A stretch of 64,000 bases of DNA from Oegoconia quadripuncta (taxonomy: Eukaryota > Arthropoda > Insecta > Lepidoptera > Autostichidae), in contig OX438742.1 of the NCBI GenBank assembly GCA_949316235.1, positions 33,114,853 through 33,178,852 of the forward strand, written 5' to 3'. Position 1 is the stretch's first letter, and each line of letters starts with the position of its first letter. Shown here in pieces: positions 10,591 to 24,400 of this stretch. The notes under the pieces are model-generated. The model was given only the letters and a program-made list of their open reading frames with translations. It was not told where the DNA came from and made no database searches. The position numbers were made by a program, and so were the translations under genes.

Positions 10591-12984
10591 GGGGTAGAGT
10601 ATGATGAAGATCGTTATATGATTACTGCCTATACTTGAAGGTTTTACTCTGGCGGAACCCACTTAGCATAAAGATATTAATGTCCAAATAATTCAGAATG
10701 ACTAAGCGCTGTTCAATTTCAAATATTGAAAGGTAATTTGTAGACATCAGCGTGTCAATGGATTTGGAAATTGAATTTTGTAATATACCCGCCACCCACT
10801 TTAGTTAGTCATTTGTACTCAACTTTGTAAAATTTAAAGCCAAAAGACATCGACCGGCTAGGCGTTAGAAAATTGAGTTTCACTTGTGGCGATTGCATCA
10901 TCGTGTATTTACCTTCATTACTAGGCAAAGGCTTTCCCCACATACTATTCCTTCCGAGATATAGCCATCTCGTGTTTTCCGAGATATAGATAGTTTGAGA
11001 GATGAAGTTTAAGATTTTCATTATTGTCCGTATTTGGGTCACCTCATAATCATTCACGTAGCCATGTATGAATACATTCAATCTAATCGTTAGGTAAACA
11101 CTTGCAATCCCAAGATTAGTGACATCATTTTGCGTACGCTTAAACCATAATCATCTTTATGATACGTATCTGTGCAGCGTAAGTCAACAGTGGCAAGCGA
11201 TTATGTCCCGTCATTCAATACTCATCTCATATTCATTTAAGCATGATTGCTTATTTCTTCAAATACCTACATAATCCTTATTGGGTAGGCTTTTTGTCCA
11301 TTTCCTTGATAATGTAATAATAAATTGAAAAGAAGATCCCCGAGAGACAATGATATTTCATCACGATAAATAAAGTACATATGTTGAAAGCTACTCTTCG
11401 AAAAACATGACAAAGAACTAACCCGAAACACCAGAAAAAAACGTTATCAAATCGGTTATGACTCCACAATGCCACAGACGACATCGGAGGGTTAAACGCG
11501 GCTTATTCAGTCGCATTGCCAGTTTATTTGCGGTGTCTTCTTTCAATAAACGCCCAACGATAATTTCAAACCCACACTTTGTGAATGGAAGTCGGGTCAA
11601 GTATTAGGTAATACGATTCGCTAATCTCTCACCAATTCCAACAGTTCCCTCGACAGAACGCAAATATGTTACGTTTAGTTTTGTTTGGACATTAACGCAA
11701 TCGCACTTACGTATCCTCCAGCGAATCTTCTTGGACTTTGTTTATTCATCGCATTCTTTGCTAGTAACGTGATTTTAGAGATTAAAAACTTGTTTTACAA
11801 TCAAAATATTACATCAACACTCGTAAAGGTGCGATTAGTGGGTACCAAGGTAGATGTGGAAATGTGGTTGATTGATCAACTAATCAACCAACCAAATCAG
11901 AGAATACCAAATGGTAAACGTAAACTTTCTGAAAAAAGTAGTTTAAAGGGAATAGTAAGGCTTTGTACTACTTACATTACATTACATGTGAAAAGACTTG
12001 ATAATTCCGAAGAAGTTGAATAAAATAAAAAAGGTGATATAAAATTATTTATCATCTAATTTAAAATAATAAACTAAATTTGAATCAAGTTATTAATATA
12101 ATAGATTATTTTGTAATGTGGTTATAAAATTATAACTATTGCAATCTCATGGTCGTCTTTATAAAACGTTCTCAATGTTGCGATGAAGTTAAGTTGATAC
12201 TTGAGACTCTATTCTATATTTAAACAGTATCAAAAAAAATTGTCTTGAGAGTAACTTTCAATCTCAATCTTACGATGGATTTAATACGGCCCTATGAGTT
12301 GGCCCAAGTGGGGCTAATTCTTGTTTTACCCCGTCACAATACTAATTGCCTTAAGTAATTAAGTCTATAGATTATCCAATTATGCGTCTTAAAATATGGC
12401 AAAACGGAAAAAAAAGAATAAAAATTACTGTTGCCTCTAACAATAAGGGATAAGTATTAGTTTTAGGGGAGTAACTAGATTTTTTTTATATAAATGGTCT
12501 TTAAAGGATTAGGTCGTTAATAGGATTTTTTAGATAATTAGGTTATTATTAAATCCAGTGGACTGTGGATTATGTCCCATACCCAATTATCTCAACCCAA
12601 TAATGTAGGAAATTTTTAATATACCAATATTCTCAAGTTCCAAGAAAAAGCCCCTTTTCACTTTGATCCTTTTAAGCAAATGTATTTGTTATTTATTATA
12701 ATTAGGTAAATGTGTAATGTAATTACGAGGTCGGAATATGGAGGCTACAATCCAAAACCTCAAAAGCAGTAGGTACCGTTTTCATTTAAATATGGAAAGA
12801 ATTTTATTGCAAATTTTAAACACATACAAATTTCAATCAGGTGTAATTTATTTTGTGTTCATGTTTTGCAATAAAAACTAATCACAATCTTAGATATTTA
12901 TGATAAAATTGTCCATATAACATTTCACTTCAATTCATTTTGTCATTTTAAAATAATAAATACATAAGGTAGTAATAAGGTATA
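10591..12984. other. Gene-free stretch; one unidentified 112-codon frame
   Basis: No supported gene. The longest frame (11685-12023 plus) has a hydrophobic stretch at residues about 14-31 and a polar C-terminus, but no family I recognise. It has no splice or expression context and is within what chance allows in this much sequence. Confidence 0.4.
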
Positions 12985-13325
12985 GTAGATTTGCCTGGAT
13001 ACTCAAGCTAAGCCCGGTTCAGCGAGCATCTAAAGAGCTATCGGAGTCGCTCCGAGAGAGAGGATCCGGAGAACCAAGGTCATCGATATAATCCTAAGCG
13101 GCTGTGGGCTGCCCAGATTTGTCGCAGATCCGATAATCGCTGGGGAAAGCGGGTTCAGGAATGGAGACTGTGACTAAACATAGTATGAGTCAGTAATTCG
13201 CTGGATGAAGCGTCTATATATACAAAGTCGAAGATGGAACTCTGTGGCGGTTTTTGGTAGACGCCTATGTCCAAAAGTGGCTGTATAGGCTGGCGATAAC
13301 GTGATGATCAAGAAATCGCCGGAAG
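12985..13325 (+). mobile_element. RTE-like LINE C-terminal remnant with 3' end
   Basis: Three frame segments line up in order with the C-terminus of RTE-type LINE proteins: AIGVAPRERIRRTKVIDII, then KRLWAAQICRRSDNRWGKRV followed by QEWRL, then SRRWNSVAVFGRRLCPKVAV. Frame changes separate them. The nucleotide motif GACGCCTATGTCC..AAAAGTGG at about 13260-13280 is the start of the RTE-type 3' tail shared with SINE-C and SINE-5S. The coding capacity is lost. Confidence 0.78.
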
Positions 13326-13949
13326 ATTTACCCTAAACGACGTATAACCTAGGACTAATAATCTTCGTTTTTACAGATAGAGGGAAATATTTTGTAGGTA
13401 TTTCCGAAAACGTTTACATAACCTAACATTTTGCTTTCCTTACAAGAAAATTTTAAATAAACTTGACATTGAAAAGAATTGAAGTAAGACGGAGAAGGCG
13501 TACGAGTATAACCTTGCTCGGGTGCTCGTATTGTTTGCGCAAAGAACTCAAAGGCAGCTCTTTATTTTATTCCGTGCTTGTTTATTTAAAATATGAACAA
13601 GGAACCTTGTTTGCGAGCGAAGCACATTGTAAAGTTCAGGTAAAGATTGCTATACTCCTCCGAGGCGAAGTATATTGCGACTGCACAATCGATTTTAGAT
13701 TTTGTTACACAGGAATATGAAAACAGTTTGTAAAAATACCTACGAATATTTTTCTCTAAAGAAAGATAAGAATTTGTGGCAATATTTGCTTAGTTTCTTT
13801 TAAGTTACATTTGAATACAATTTCGAGGATTAATTAGTATAAATAACACACCATTGTATTAAGTAAATAAAAAAGTTTTTCATGTCTCATTCATTAATTA
13901 AACCCGAACGAAATACGACGAGTATTATATATTTCTCGAGACTGAGTGT
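13326..13949. other. Gene-free stretch
   Basis: No gene. An 85-codon open frame at 13463-13720 has no recognisable domain. Confidence 0.4.
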
Positions 13950-14240
13950 GTATGTATATCCAGTCTTTGTCTGTTAGGACAAAGACTGTCCGGATCTCAG
14001 AAATGCGTGGTCCGATTTGTGTGCGGTTTCTTATATGAAAGACTAAACGAGTGGACAGGTCCCTAGCCATGTTTGATGAGAATCGGTTATATAATTGGTT
14101 AACAAGGTTTTTCGGTGTATTTCGATGACAGTCTTTCGAGGGTTTTAATTATTTTTTTATATATTTAAGATTAAACCCGGATATATAGTCTTAGCCATGT
14201 TTGATGGATATCAGTGAAGCCCTTTCGAAGATATTTCGCT
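13950..14240 (+). repeat. Dispersed repeat of unknown class (family R1)
   Basis: The order of blocks (TATCCAGTCTTTGT, CTCAGAAATGCG, GACTAAACGAG, GCCATGTTTGATGAGAATCGG) recurs in part at 37725-37880 and 45962-46130. A weaker match lies at 15120-15245. A second GCCATGTTTGATGGATATC block near 14194 suggests internal duplication. No coding sequence was seen. Confidence 0.55.
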
Positions 14241-15119
14241 TTTAACATTATATTACTATATTTTAATCATTTGTTCAACCAATGGTATCGGGGTTTTCTA
14301 GATTTTAATAAGACTTTATTATAGATAAAGTAAAACTATGTAATAATCAATTAGTTAACACTTCGACCATAATCTGATAGGTACATAAAAAATCATTGTT
14401 TATTGTTTTAAACTCACAAACAGACGATGCTCTAAAGTATGAAGGATTATGTACATGTGTTGGTGATACAAATTTTACAGCTCAGCATCTGCAATTTAAA
14501 TTTACATCTAAACCTGCGCATTATATCTCTTTGAACCGCTTGTTTTCTATTCAACGAACTAAAAATTCTTCAGTACAGCACTACGAGTACAGTTTGTTAT
14601 TTATTCGATACCCAAGGGATACTTATAAAATTATTATGTGAATAGGCACCAGTGAATACCACCATCTGGAATAAAATTAGAATACTGTAATATTAGTTTG
14701 GGGTGGTGCATGGGGATCGATGTAGTTGTTTTGAATATTTCGACATCGCGTTAGCTATATTTTAATTTGATTAGGTTTGGCATAACCCACACTAATACCT
14801 ATTATGAATGCAAAAGTAACACTGTTGATTGCATTTATTATGTACTCTGAACCAATTGTCTTGTAATTTGGCAGAGAGGTAGCACGGGATATAACTACTT
14901 TAAGACGACACATGAGATAAGAGACCAAAACGGGACAAGACCCAAAACTTGATAAAAGTCCGCGATAGATAGGCCTATAAAACAATTTTCTTCTACCAGA
15001 CTAACCGGGTGTAAAGAGTGTAATCAGGCGACAAGGCTGCCGTCGCGCCGTCTGCATGGTCCGCTGAGGCGGATATCCGGCAGGGACGTGATTGGCAGGG
15101 CATCTTATCAAATGTAATG
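14241..15119. other. Gene-free stretch
   Basis: No gene. A GC-richer patch at 15020-15095 (CGTCGCGCCGTCTGCATGGT) is unassigned. Confidence 0.4.
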
Positions 15120-15245
15120 CATTTTTAACCCTCGACGTAAAACGTATTTGACGGCGTTGTGGGCGTATCTGAAAACCGATTCGAGTGCAGTTTTTTTCTT
15201 TATTAAACTAAACAAGGGGACGATCCCACCTTCACATACTTAACT
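15120..15245 (+). repeat. R1-family fragment
   Basis: It contains AACCCTCGACGTAAAACG and GACGGCGTTGTGGGCGT, matching the AACTCCCGCCGAAAAATG and GACGGCGTTGTGGGTGT blocks of the copy at 37725. A diverged 3' part runs through an AAACTAAACAAGGGGAC block. Confidence 0.5.
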
Positions 15246-17702
15246 CCTACCTAAAATATAGGATGAACAGTGGTACAAGACACGTTGCCTACGAAGGTTG
15301 ACGGTGCCCTATGTGACTCTATTGCTATTGGACCCTAAACTAATTAAAGAAAGAAATACGGTGTGTAAAAAGATAAGAAGTTTTCCACTTCCCCCCTCGG
15401 CACATGCAAATGCAAAAAGGCACTAATGCCAACACTACAGGGAAGGAGATCGAGTGAAGTTGGAAGTAAACGAAGAGACAGGGTAACCGAAACCCTGGGT
15501 AGTGGAACTTATGTTACGTTATGTTGTTATGCCGCATCAACTGGACATCTGAACTTCATCGCCGCGATAGTAAATGTGGTTTTATAGGTGATGCTGGACT
15601 GGATTGAGATTGAAGTGGTTTCATCGAATAATTGAGAGGTGCTTTAGAAGTAAACACAGGTGCTTCTGCTATGAAAATCAATGTCATCCTATAAAACCTA
15701 TATCATTGTCAACTATCGTAGACGAGAATGACGATGATGACTCAGAAGATGGCACCTTTCGTGATTTCTCAAAAATTGTACTAATTCAATATAATCAGTA
15801 TTGTAAGAGATAATATACAGAAGCGGGTAGTACAAATTTTCATTAAGTGTACATAATTTCTAATCATTAAAAAAATTGTCTGTCATAATCATAATTATGA
15901 CCTATATCGGTAGGTATATTTTCACAAACCAAAATGTTTCGTGCGTCGATGAGCAATAGACATTTTTATCTTGATTTTCTAAATAAAGACATTAAAATAT
16001 TATTATAACTATAGAACAGATCCTGCTTGACTATGGACACTGTCTCATATACACTGAAGCCGAAAGGAGTTATTAGGAAAGCAAAACAAAAGAAAATTTT
16101 TGAAATTTTTAAATACTTATTGATAAATCTATGTTAAAACAAACGCGCTATTTTTGTTTTCTCCGTTGCTGTACTACAAGCACACAATAAAGAAAAATTA
16201 CCCTATTCTTTTATAACTTCTTAAACATAGCTGTAGGTAACCGTCGTCAAAGCCATCTTTTCAGCAGCCATTCTCGATAATCTCACGCCGGACAAATTCC
16301 CGTGGTAAAATTTGAGCCCAACGTACAAGACAATAGCCCGTTGACAAATATACACCTATACTGTTTTTAACGTTGTCTATAATTTGTCAAATTTCGTCTG
16401 ATAAAATAATTCTTTGACCTCTGGTACGCCCACCACGGTAGCTACAATGTGAACTAGCCATTTGTTTGTTGATAAAGGTATCAAGTTTAGTTTTACTTTG
16501 TACGTCACGACCAAAGAAAAAAATTCATCTTCAACCTTAGGATCTATTAGATTCAATAATGATCCTGCTTTTGGTGTAGAACATAGCACTTTTAAAGCAA
16601 GGATGTAGGTAACAGCCAAATGGGTGTGTTGGTGGTATCTACTTATGTGCAATATGAACACCTACCTAGCCTACCCACGGCACCCACGCATGGACCTAAC
16701 TATATTATTACAATTCTTATACAACTACATTGCATAAAAACGCATTGAAGTTATCATCGAGCATGTATTATTCATGGCGAATATACATATGCGTGCTTCA
16801 TTGTATTCAAATGTGGTTAACTTTCGCCGATTATAATGATGCAGTTTAGTGCTTTCGCGAGCAAAGACTGGGTATCTAACCAGTGGGTGTGCTTTCGAAA
16901 TTTCATGGCAGTGACATAAGTTACTGAAGCGAATTTACATTGTAGTAGAAAGCTATTTAGCTTCAATAAAATAGAAACGACGGCGTTTTTTACGGTACCA
17001 AAACTACACAAGTTGCACATAGTGAATGTAATTACGCAACTATTGTAGGTATAACTAGTCGACTACAAGCCACTTGTAACATAGGTAATTCTTACTAAGC
17101 GACACTAGGATTCAAAATTTAAACTAAAATTTTACTTGAACTGCAGGCCACCATGCACTTCTAATTAATGAAAAAGATGTAAATCAACCTCTGAAGTCTC
17201 TGCTTGCCAATTTATTCAACGACAAAGGCAGCCGGTTGTTCATATATAAATATCTCTTGCATACCATTAACAATTCTGGGAAATAATTTTCTCTCTTTCA
17301 CTAGAATAATTTGGTTTTTAATTGTCTACCGACGCAAAATACACAATAGGCTACCATAAACCTGTTTCACACAAATACCGAGCTGCCAATGCATCCCACA
17401 GTTTTTATCACACCGAATCACATTGACGTTGCAATGTCGCATCGGTTATTATAAAACCCTGGGCTTACTGCATGCTGCCGACAAGTGAAGAGAGATAACA
17501 TTGTAATAAAATAATACTTATTTTGCAGTTCCCTCGAAACTCGGAGGGGATTATAACGTACAACGGATATCACACTACCAATGTATGCTGGTTATAGGAA
17601 TAGGTACTCTTTTATATGGGGCTGGAAGTAGATACAAGTAAGATCGTACGTAGCATATTTTTCAGTTCCATGTTTCTATTGTAACTACTGTCGGTGTACA
17701 AT
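15246..17702. other. Gene-free stretch
   Basis: No gene or clear repeat. Short frames such as 16377-16661 minus have no known domain. Confidence 0.4.
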
Positions 17703-17958
17703 ATTCCTGGACATTCATACAACGCTATTTAGTTCCACACTAAGCAACTAGTAGCCTATTATGGATACCAGGTGGTTGATATAATACACAAATACCATTT
17801 TTAATTGTAAATAAATACATATATCAATGAGAAACGTTCATGACTTGGGTACACAAGTCGGTATTCATCATACAAACATATGCCCCTCGCGGGATTCGAA
17901 CCGGCGACCTTTTGGTATTGCAGTTAGCGTTTCTAGCCACTACACCAAACAGGTCGTC
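17703..17958 (-). mobile_element. SINE-A, tRNA-headed retroposon
   Basis: On the minus strand this copy has the head GACGACCTGTTTGGTGTAGT, a B-box region GTCGCCGGTTCGAATCCCGC, the body with CATATGTTTGTATGATGAAT, and the tail with AACTAAATAGCG. It runs collinear with the copy at 3056-3310. No clear target duplication is visible. Confidence 0.8.
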
Positions 17959-18993
17959 TATAAACAATAAAGGATATTTGTATCTTTATCTCTTGGGTGC
18001 GGCAATTGCAGTTTTGGGCTGCTCTTGATTCAGTCCAATATTCTAGAATCATTGCACCAGCGATTGATGCCAATTTGATGGATAAGGTAATAAGATGAGA
18101 GCGGAAATCTGTAGGTAAGACGTCACGCCTATCGTTTAACAATAATTGACATGCAGAGCACGTTCGGTAGCGAGGAAGACACAAATCATTAAAAATGTCT
18201 TATATGTGTCAGCATTACTTGTAGTTTTTTTTACTCTTAGGCTATTGTTTATTCCAGCGAGTAGTTAGTCGGAAAGGGGATACTAAGCTGAAAAGGGGTT
18301 CTTAGGCATCGTCACAAGAACCCATTTCTATGTTTCATTTTATTTCGAAGATTAAATTTTCAATTCGCCATTTTAAAATTACCAATCAGTTTGTACTTAT
18401 AGTATGGAAAACTTTTAACTTTCGTTCCGAAAAAGAATATTTTAACCATTGGGAATGTCTTCTGTCCACGATACTAATAACCCTTTCCGGGTTCCCCACT
18501 AATGTTTATATGCTAGTTGTAGTTAGGCTTCGCGTCCAGAAGTGAACTTATTTAGGCTTGATGTGTCATTATTAGTTTATACACCTATATAATAAAACAG
18601 TCAAAACACTTTTTTAAACGCCAGTCGCTGTTATCACGAGTAGTGCGACTTCTGCGATGAACGCTGATAGTAATTTCTGCTCACGTTCGCTAAAAGTTAC
18701 GGGGAATTGAAAGATTTTTAATTAATCAATTTAATTATTTGTAATTACTCGTAATTACTTTGACATCAAACAGTTACAACAGCGATAATTTCTGTGGCGT
18801 TCATTTGCCGAGAGAACAAGAATCTTTTATTGGGATTGAAACTGAGAGGCAAATGGAAGACGTCACTCGCTCCGGTCGCTTTGATCTCAGTGCAATTCAT
18901 CGTCTATACCATTTGCCGATATGGATTTCAAATACCTAGTCAATGTTAATAGGAAATATCAAACTCTAACGACTTAGTATTGATATTAATGAC
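17959..18993. other. Gene-free stretch with a TAAT-core cluster
   Basis: No gene. At about 18717-18765 several TAATTA/TAATTAC cores follow one another (TTAATTAATCAATTTAATTA, then GTAATTACTCGTAATTAC). Such cores fit homeodomain binding sites but are also common by chance in AT-rich DNA. Confidence 0.35.
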
Positions 18994-19320
18994 TTTTTTT
19001 TATGCACAACGGGTTAGCACTTGACCTCAATCACACCTGATGTTAAGTGAAGATGAGGCCGAGGGTGGAAACGTACTGACCCGGAAACCCAAATATTTGG
19101 GAAACTGGTTATCTTATCTCTGACAACCGCAACACAACAATGCTATTAACATTGCTGTTTGGCGGCAGATTTAGATATAATGGTGGTAGCTAGCCAGGCG
19201 GACATTTAAAACGCCCTACCACCAACCGAACTGAGTACTAAACATGTACCCCGCTGGGGATCGAACCCGCGACCTCCGATTCGTAAACCCTATATTGTTT
19301 ACTTTGAGCCACGGAGGCGA
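18994..19320 (-). mobile_element. SINE-B, tRNA-headed retroposon (full-length-like)
   Basis: On the minus strand the head starts TCGCCTCCGTGGCTCAAAGT (A-box region) and carries GGAGGTCGCGGGTTCGATCC (B-box). The body has GTAGGGCGTTTTAAATGTCC and GCAATGTTAATAGCATTGTT. The tail has ACATCAGGTGTGATTGAGGT and GTGCATA and ends in a poly-A. This is the best-preserved SINE-B copy in the window; others lie at 52800, 59192 and 62541. Confidence 0.82.
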
Positions 19321-21378
19321 CTTTTGCACCATCATGAATAATTTAGCCTTTGTTGACAAGCTTACAACTTAATAGGCTAACAACGTAACAGAGTCCTCAT
19401 ATGAAATCAGTTAATATTTTTTTGCATGTGCCTTAAACCGCAGGAGGTACTTACACTCTAATTACCTACATCCTAATTTAAAGACGATTCCAAAGTCCCC
19501 ACTACTATGATGACAGTCTAAAGAAAGTGGTCAAACAATGTTTTTACGACTTACTTAAATATAAAATTCAGAATGCAACGCATTTTCCTTCTCAACTGAT
19601 AAACATTTTAGCAAGTTGTGAATAAACCATAACAATTCAGCAAGAATGAATCCCATTCAGCTTCAAAATAATTATGATAATGGAATAAAAGGGTAATAAA
19701 AATGAACTGTCCTTAAACGGTTTCCTCCATGTTTTATGCACTCAATGAATTAAGTATTTCGAGTGCAACACTTTATGGGAATGTTGAATGAATTGAACAG
19801 ACAACATGGCGAAGAAAAAATAGCTGACTTTCTGCGGTAAGTACCGATGGCAAATGAATCAACTCCGCACACTCCAAAATACTGTCATAATTGTAGACAA
19901 TTAAATAAACATTTGTTTTTATTTAATTCACTAGGCACTTAACTATTTAAGTGTGACCAACGATGAATACGATTACCAGGAATAACCCACAGATTCATGC
20001 CGTTTGACAAAAGTGGCCTGGCCTCAGAGCAAATTCCTGATTAATGTTGTATAATAATAGTGGGTCCGTCCTACCTATCATTTAGTAACTATTTGAACAT
20101 TAAATAACTTTCACTTGTCATGCAGTCACAGGAAATACGAGTAGGTACGTAGGTTAGTGATTCATTTTCTTAGACCTTATTCGTTCCTTGCTTACTTACT
20201 GGGCCAACTAAAGTAAAATATATTTATTTCTATTGAAATTTATTGTTAATACATTGTTATCTAACTTACGTAATTCCAAATACTAGACGTGGACAGTATA
20301 ACTAAGGTACCTAATCGAATTTAATATACTTATTGTCATGCGATAAATATTATATTCTGACTGTACCCAAAATTTCTTTCCAAACCGTATTGAATTGAAC
20401 GCGGACGTGATTTTTAAAACAGGCCGCGTATTCATGAATTGTTGCCAAAAAAAATATTATACGAACTGCGACTTCTGAATGAGCCTCCAAAAAAGCAACA
20501 TCGAGTTTCCCGTTTCACCGCTTGTTAAGTTTTACGTCTGACCGAAGGTACACTATAACATTTTCCGTGTGCCAGTGCAATGCATGGAAAAAGTTGGTTT
20601 TGGTAGATACTTCTCAAGCATTGACACGGAGACTGAAATGCGTGTAAAGCTAAAGTTGGATTCGTTACCTCCAATTTTTGTAATTTTGTGTTATTGGTAT
20701 ATATTGAATTTTGGTGTATATAAGTATTTTAATTTCTTTTATTTATTGCGAATTCGTTGACAGTTCAAAATGTTGGTTTCGTTCAAAATCTCCATACAAC
20801 ATTATATTTGTATAATTAACAAAATTAATTAATAAATATTAGAGGTAATATATCACAACGACATACGTCATTATGACAGTGAGAAGTGCCACAGACAATG
20901 CTGTACGTGAGGCCACATTCTGGTCCTGAACAATTTGATGTTTTTTGCCATCGATTCGCGAAGAAGTAGAAATGAGAAGTAGAAAAGATTTTGTCCAGTG
21001 ATCATTATCAACAGCTTAAAGAAGTCCAAGGTGCGACTGGCATGTTGTAATCGAGGTTGGCGATCATAGGATTTCTGTAAGCTCCGGACCACTTACCCCG
21101 TCATATTGTGTAATTGGTCATAATAAATACAATCATCAAGAACAAAACAATAATGAGGGACTGTACCAGAGTCGCTGTTGACTAATTGAAATGTCCTAAT
21201 ATCGAAAATAAGGTGTATGAGTACCTGTTACAGTCAATCTGGCAATGATATGAATATAATATATAGGGTTTGCCGATCGATTACGTCGTTCGGTAACGGA
21301 TAGTATTCGATGGATTATATGGATAGTTACCCGAGCATCACAAATCTATTGCCCGGGATTTACAGTTAGAAATTAATA
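19321..21378. other. Gene-free stretch
   Basis: No gene, RNA or repeat that I can support. Confidence 0.4.
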
Positions 21379-21532
21379 TTGGTTGGTGCAGTGGCTACAA
21401 ACCCGGACTGCAATACCAAAAGGCTGAGGGGTCCAATGCCGCTCGGCGCCCGAGTTATGAATGTTTCATATATCATGTGTAGTATCCATAATATAAACCT
21501 AGTTGCTTAGAGTGAAACTAGATGGCATTGTA
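21379..21532 (+). mobile_element. SINE-A, diverged copy
   Basis: The head has GGTTGGTGCAGTGGCTACAA and CAATACCAAAAGGCTGAGGG, the body has CCGAGTTATGAATGTTTCAT, and the tail has GTTGCTTAGAGTGAAACTAG and ATGGCATTG. It is shorter than the copy at 3056 because part of the body is deleted, and the B-box is decayed. Confidence 0.7.
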
Positions 21533-21563
21533 ACGATATATATGTGTATACCGGATGTGTTCT

Positions 21564-21900
21564 TTTTTACCGTAAGGAAAAAAATAGGGCATATTAGGTA
21601 AGTGAAATAGAAGTTCTTTGTATAGGTAGTTTAATTTTTTTTTCAAAAATTCACGTGCGCTTTTGTATTTGCGACTTACGGGATTCGTAGGGTTCCTATC
21701 ATACGAAATTTATTTGTAACTCATATTTTCTCTAAGTTTTATTTATTTTCTTAATATAATAATGTAATTATGTGGAATAAGCTGCAAATGACACAATTAA
21801 CGCTTTATTCGATGATATGATGATGAAAAAAAAAACTACCTATGCCAACACCTTCTATTTCACTTACCTAATATGCTCTATTTTTTCCTTACGGTAAAAA
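21564..21900. mobile_element. Non-autonomous inverted-repeat (MITE-like) element
   Basis: Left arm 21564-21643 and right arm 21826-21900 are inverted copies of TTTTTACCGTAAGGAAAAAA, CATATTAGGTAAGTGAAATA and AGGTAGTTTAATTTTTT, with few mismatches. The loop of about 180 bp has no open frame. This structure fits a non-autonomous DNA transposon. I could not fix a target duplication or superfamily. Confidence 0.75.
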
Positions 21901-21918
21901 CCTCATCTGGTATATAAA

Positions 21919-22125
21919 GTTTTTAGGGTTGCGTACCTAATCCTGGTAAAAACAGTTTAAAGGATCTAAAGTTAGAAATTTCAACGTTTTACAGCAGTAT
22001 GAGTGCGCAGACTTTAGTATTCGATATTAATATCAACTTATATAAAGTCGTTTGTGATAAAAAGGGTCTTTAAAAGTTTGAGAATAGTGATTTTAGATAC
22101 GGAACCCTCGGACCTCGAATCTTAC
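21919..22125 (+). repeat. Dispersed 'ttccgta' repeat fragment
   Basis: It starts TTTTAGGGTTGCGTACCTAA and ends GATACGGAACCCTCGGA. Copies or pieces lie at 28966-29458, 59818-60010 and 62283-62335. This is a pattern I associate with moth and butterfly genomes, but I do not know its class. Confidence 0.55.
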
Positions 22126-23594
22126 TCGTACTTCATCGTTATTTTATTCAAAGTGGCTCAAATTTTACATGCCGAACACCTTTTAGTACTTACGCTCTTC
22201 ATTTTAAGCATTTATTTCAACGTAAGATACATATCATTTATTGATTGTCAATTTAAATCTATTTGGAAATAATAATAGGGCTGTATTTGTCTGTCAATCA
22301 TGTCCATTTGTGTCGAAATGTCAAGTAAAAATTATACTACCGCTTCGGAAAGCTTCGCTTACTCTCTCAAGCTCGGGCCAATCTCGGTTTTGTGATCGAA
22401 GTTGAGTTACAATACAATTTTGTGGTAGTTTTAATATACTTCAATATCTTAAGTATCAACTTAAGTTCGATTTCAATATTAAAATCGTTTACGGGGCCTA
22501 AGTAAGTACAACCCTGTTTGATGCATACTATATCTTTCATAATTCTCTCATCTCATAATTTTAAGTTCAGTAATTACGACCGTTGTTGCAAGCTGCCAAC
22601 AAAGTAAAAAAGTAGAGTCAAAATGCACCCTTCCGTCTTACTTATAAATCACATAATTTATATTCCCACAGATTAATCTATCCAAGTCTACTAATACTCA
22701 ATAAAAGGCGTGTCGAGTTGTATGCGAGCATTCCAAAGGATTTAAACGCACTTCTATATTTATTAGGATAATCCTCTTATGGGCCACAGAGACACGGGTA
22801 GAGCTGAACTTTATGGTTGACGATGTCATTTTATAGAGGGTGGTTAAAATTTTATTCACCTTTTGAGTGCTATCATCTGTGATTTATGATGTCTGATTTC
22901 AATATACCTCCTCTAAATAGTGGTACCTATTTAAAATGAACGTTGACAAAAGATTACTACAGTTGTTGAGAAGGGTTATAATGCAAACTATTTCACTTGG
23001 CATTCCTCAATTTATCGAATTGATCTCGTTATTTAAGATCCAAATTGTGTAGTAATAAATAAAATGATTTTATTTATCGATACGCAAAAAATAATATGGC
23101 TAGTAAACTGCAGATAATGTTAGGCTCTGACTGATACAACAACATTGCGAAGTTACTTCAATATTTTCCTTTTTTTTTCAATAATTTATACTCGTATAAG
23201 TAAAAATCTGTTATAGGGCTTATTTTAATGATTACTTTCTTCATTATTATACAAAGTGAGTACAGAATGCACGATCGTCAAAAACACTACCACCAGCTTA
23301 GAACTAATTTCAGCATTTCAGTGCGGCATTTAGATTTTACTTTTTAGTTTATTAATGAAAAGGTAGCACGGACGGACTGCACCATCAATAAGCACTGGCG
23401 ATGTAGTCTTGATATCCGGACCTCTTTTAACTTCCCAACTTATTATTATTAAGTTTAAGCATACACACCTACATGCATAACGCCAGACATGCCTAAGTTT
23501 TATCAGAGATTTCACTATTCCACATATATAGAGATGCAGACACACTGAGCTCACGCTCGTCACCGTTTAAATGCGCAAATCTATCGATGCTTTA
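22126..23594. other. Gene-free stretch
   Basis: No gene or assigned repeat. Confidence 0.4.
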
Positions 23595-23680
23595 ATGGAA
23601 AGTCCCATAGTCGCCGTTAACGACACTGTTGAGAAGAGACGGATTGGTTCTATTCTTTTTTTATTAAACCAAACACGCAT
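23595..23680 (+). repeat. 'tatccc' repeat, 3' fragment
   Basis: GAAAGTCCCATAGTCGCCGT, GACACTGTTGAGAAGAGACG and GGTTCTATTCTTTTT match the end of the copy at 3430-3642. The 5' part is absent. Confidence 0.55.
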
Positions 23681-24400
23681 TAGACAAAATTCCTAGAAAA
23701 AAAATTTACGTCAAAACTTAGTTCGTAAAATATTTGCACTCAAAGTCGAACAACCGCTATAAAAGAAGGTGGCATCCAAATTATTTTTTTATTGGACTTA
23801 AGAACTTTGATGGAGGGGTTATAAAAGCAGTTGGTAGCCAGCATATGAAAAATTATTTGTCGGCAGGTAAATTGACCATTGTTAGTTTTTTGTAGATATG
23901 TTAGATTTGAGAAAAGTATTTTTATCTTTATAGCGGACAAAAAGATGGTAAAGGACAAGAAGATATAATTTGTTTTTCGGTATTATATTGGTAGCCAATT
24001 AGGTAGGTAGTTTGTATCTATTCCAATCATGAATTACTACAATTACGTTCTATATGAATGAGGTAATCAAGAAAATAGCTGTTCCTTCGATTTTGTATTC
24101 ATAAGGGAAAAGTAGAAATACGTGACAGAGAGCGCGATCACAAAATTGTCGATTGACTTTGACTACGTATATATTAAGGTATATTTTGTTAATTGTTAAC
24201 AAGTTTCTACAATAATTCTGTAAGGGCGACTTTAATTTCGAAAGATAATTTCCTCCCCCATGTTTCACTAAGGATACAATGCTATAAAAAAGAAGATAAA
24301 TAATATAAATTGGAGTATTGTTTGCTTGAAGATCAAAAAAGGAACCCTTACAAGATACATTCAGTTACGAAAACGGTAAGATGAATGTAGACCAGACGAT
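23681..24400. other. Gene-free stretch
   Basis: AT-rich sequence without coding signal, leading into the pentanucleotide array. Confidence 0.4.

Noticed and set aside
11685..12023. 112-codon open frame as a small membrane protein
   Set aside because: No recognisable family, and frames of this length are expected by chance in a window of this size.
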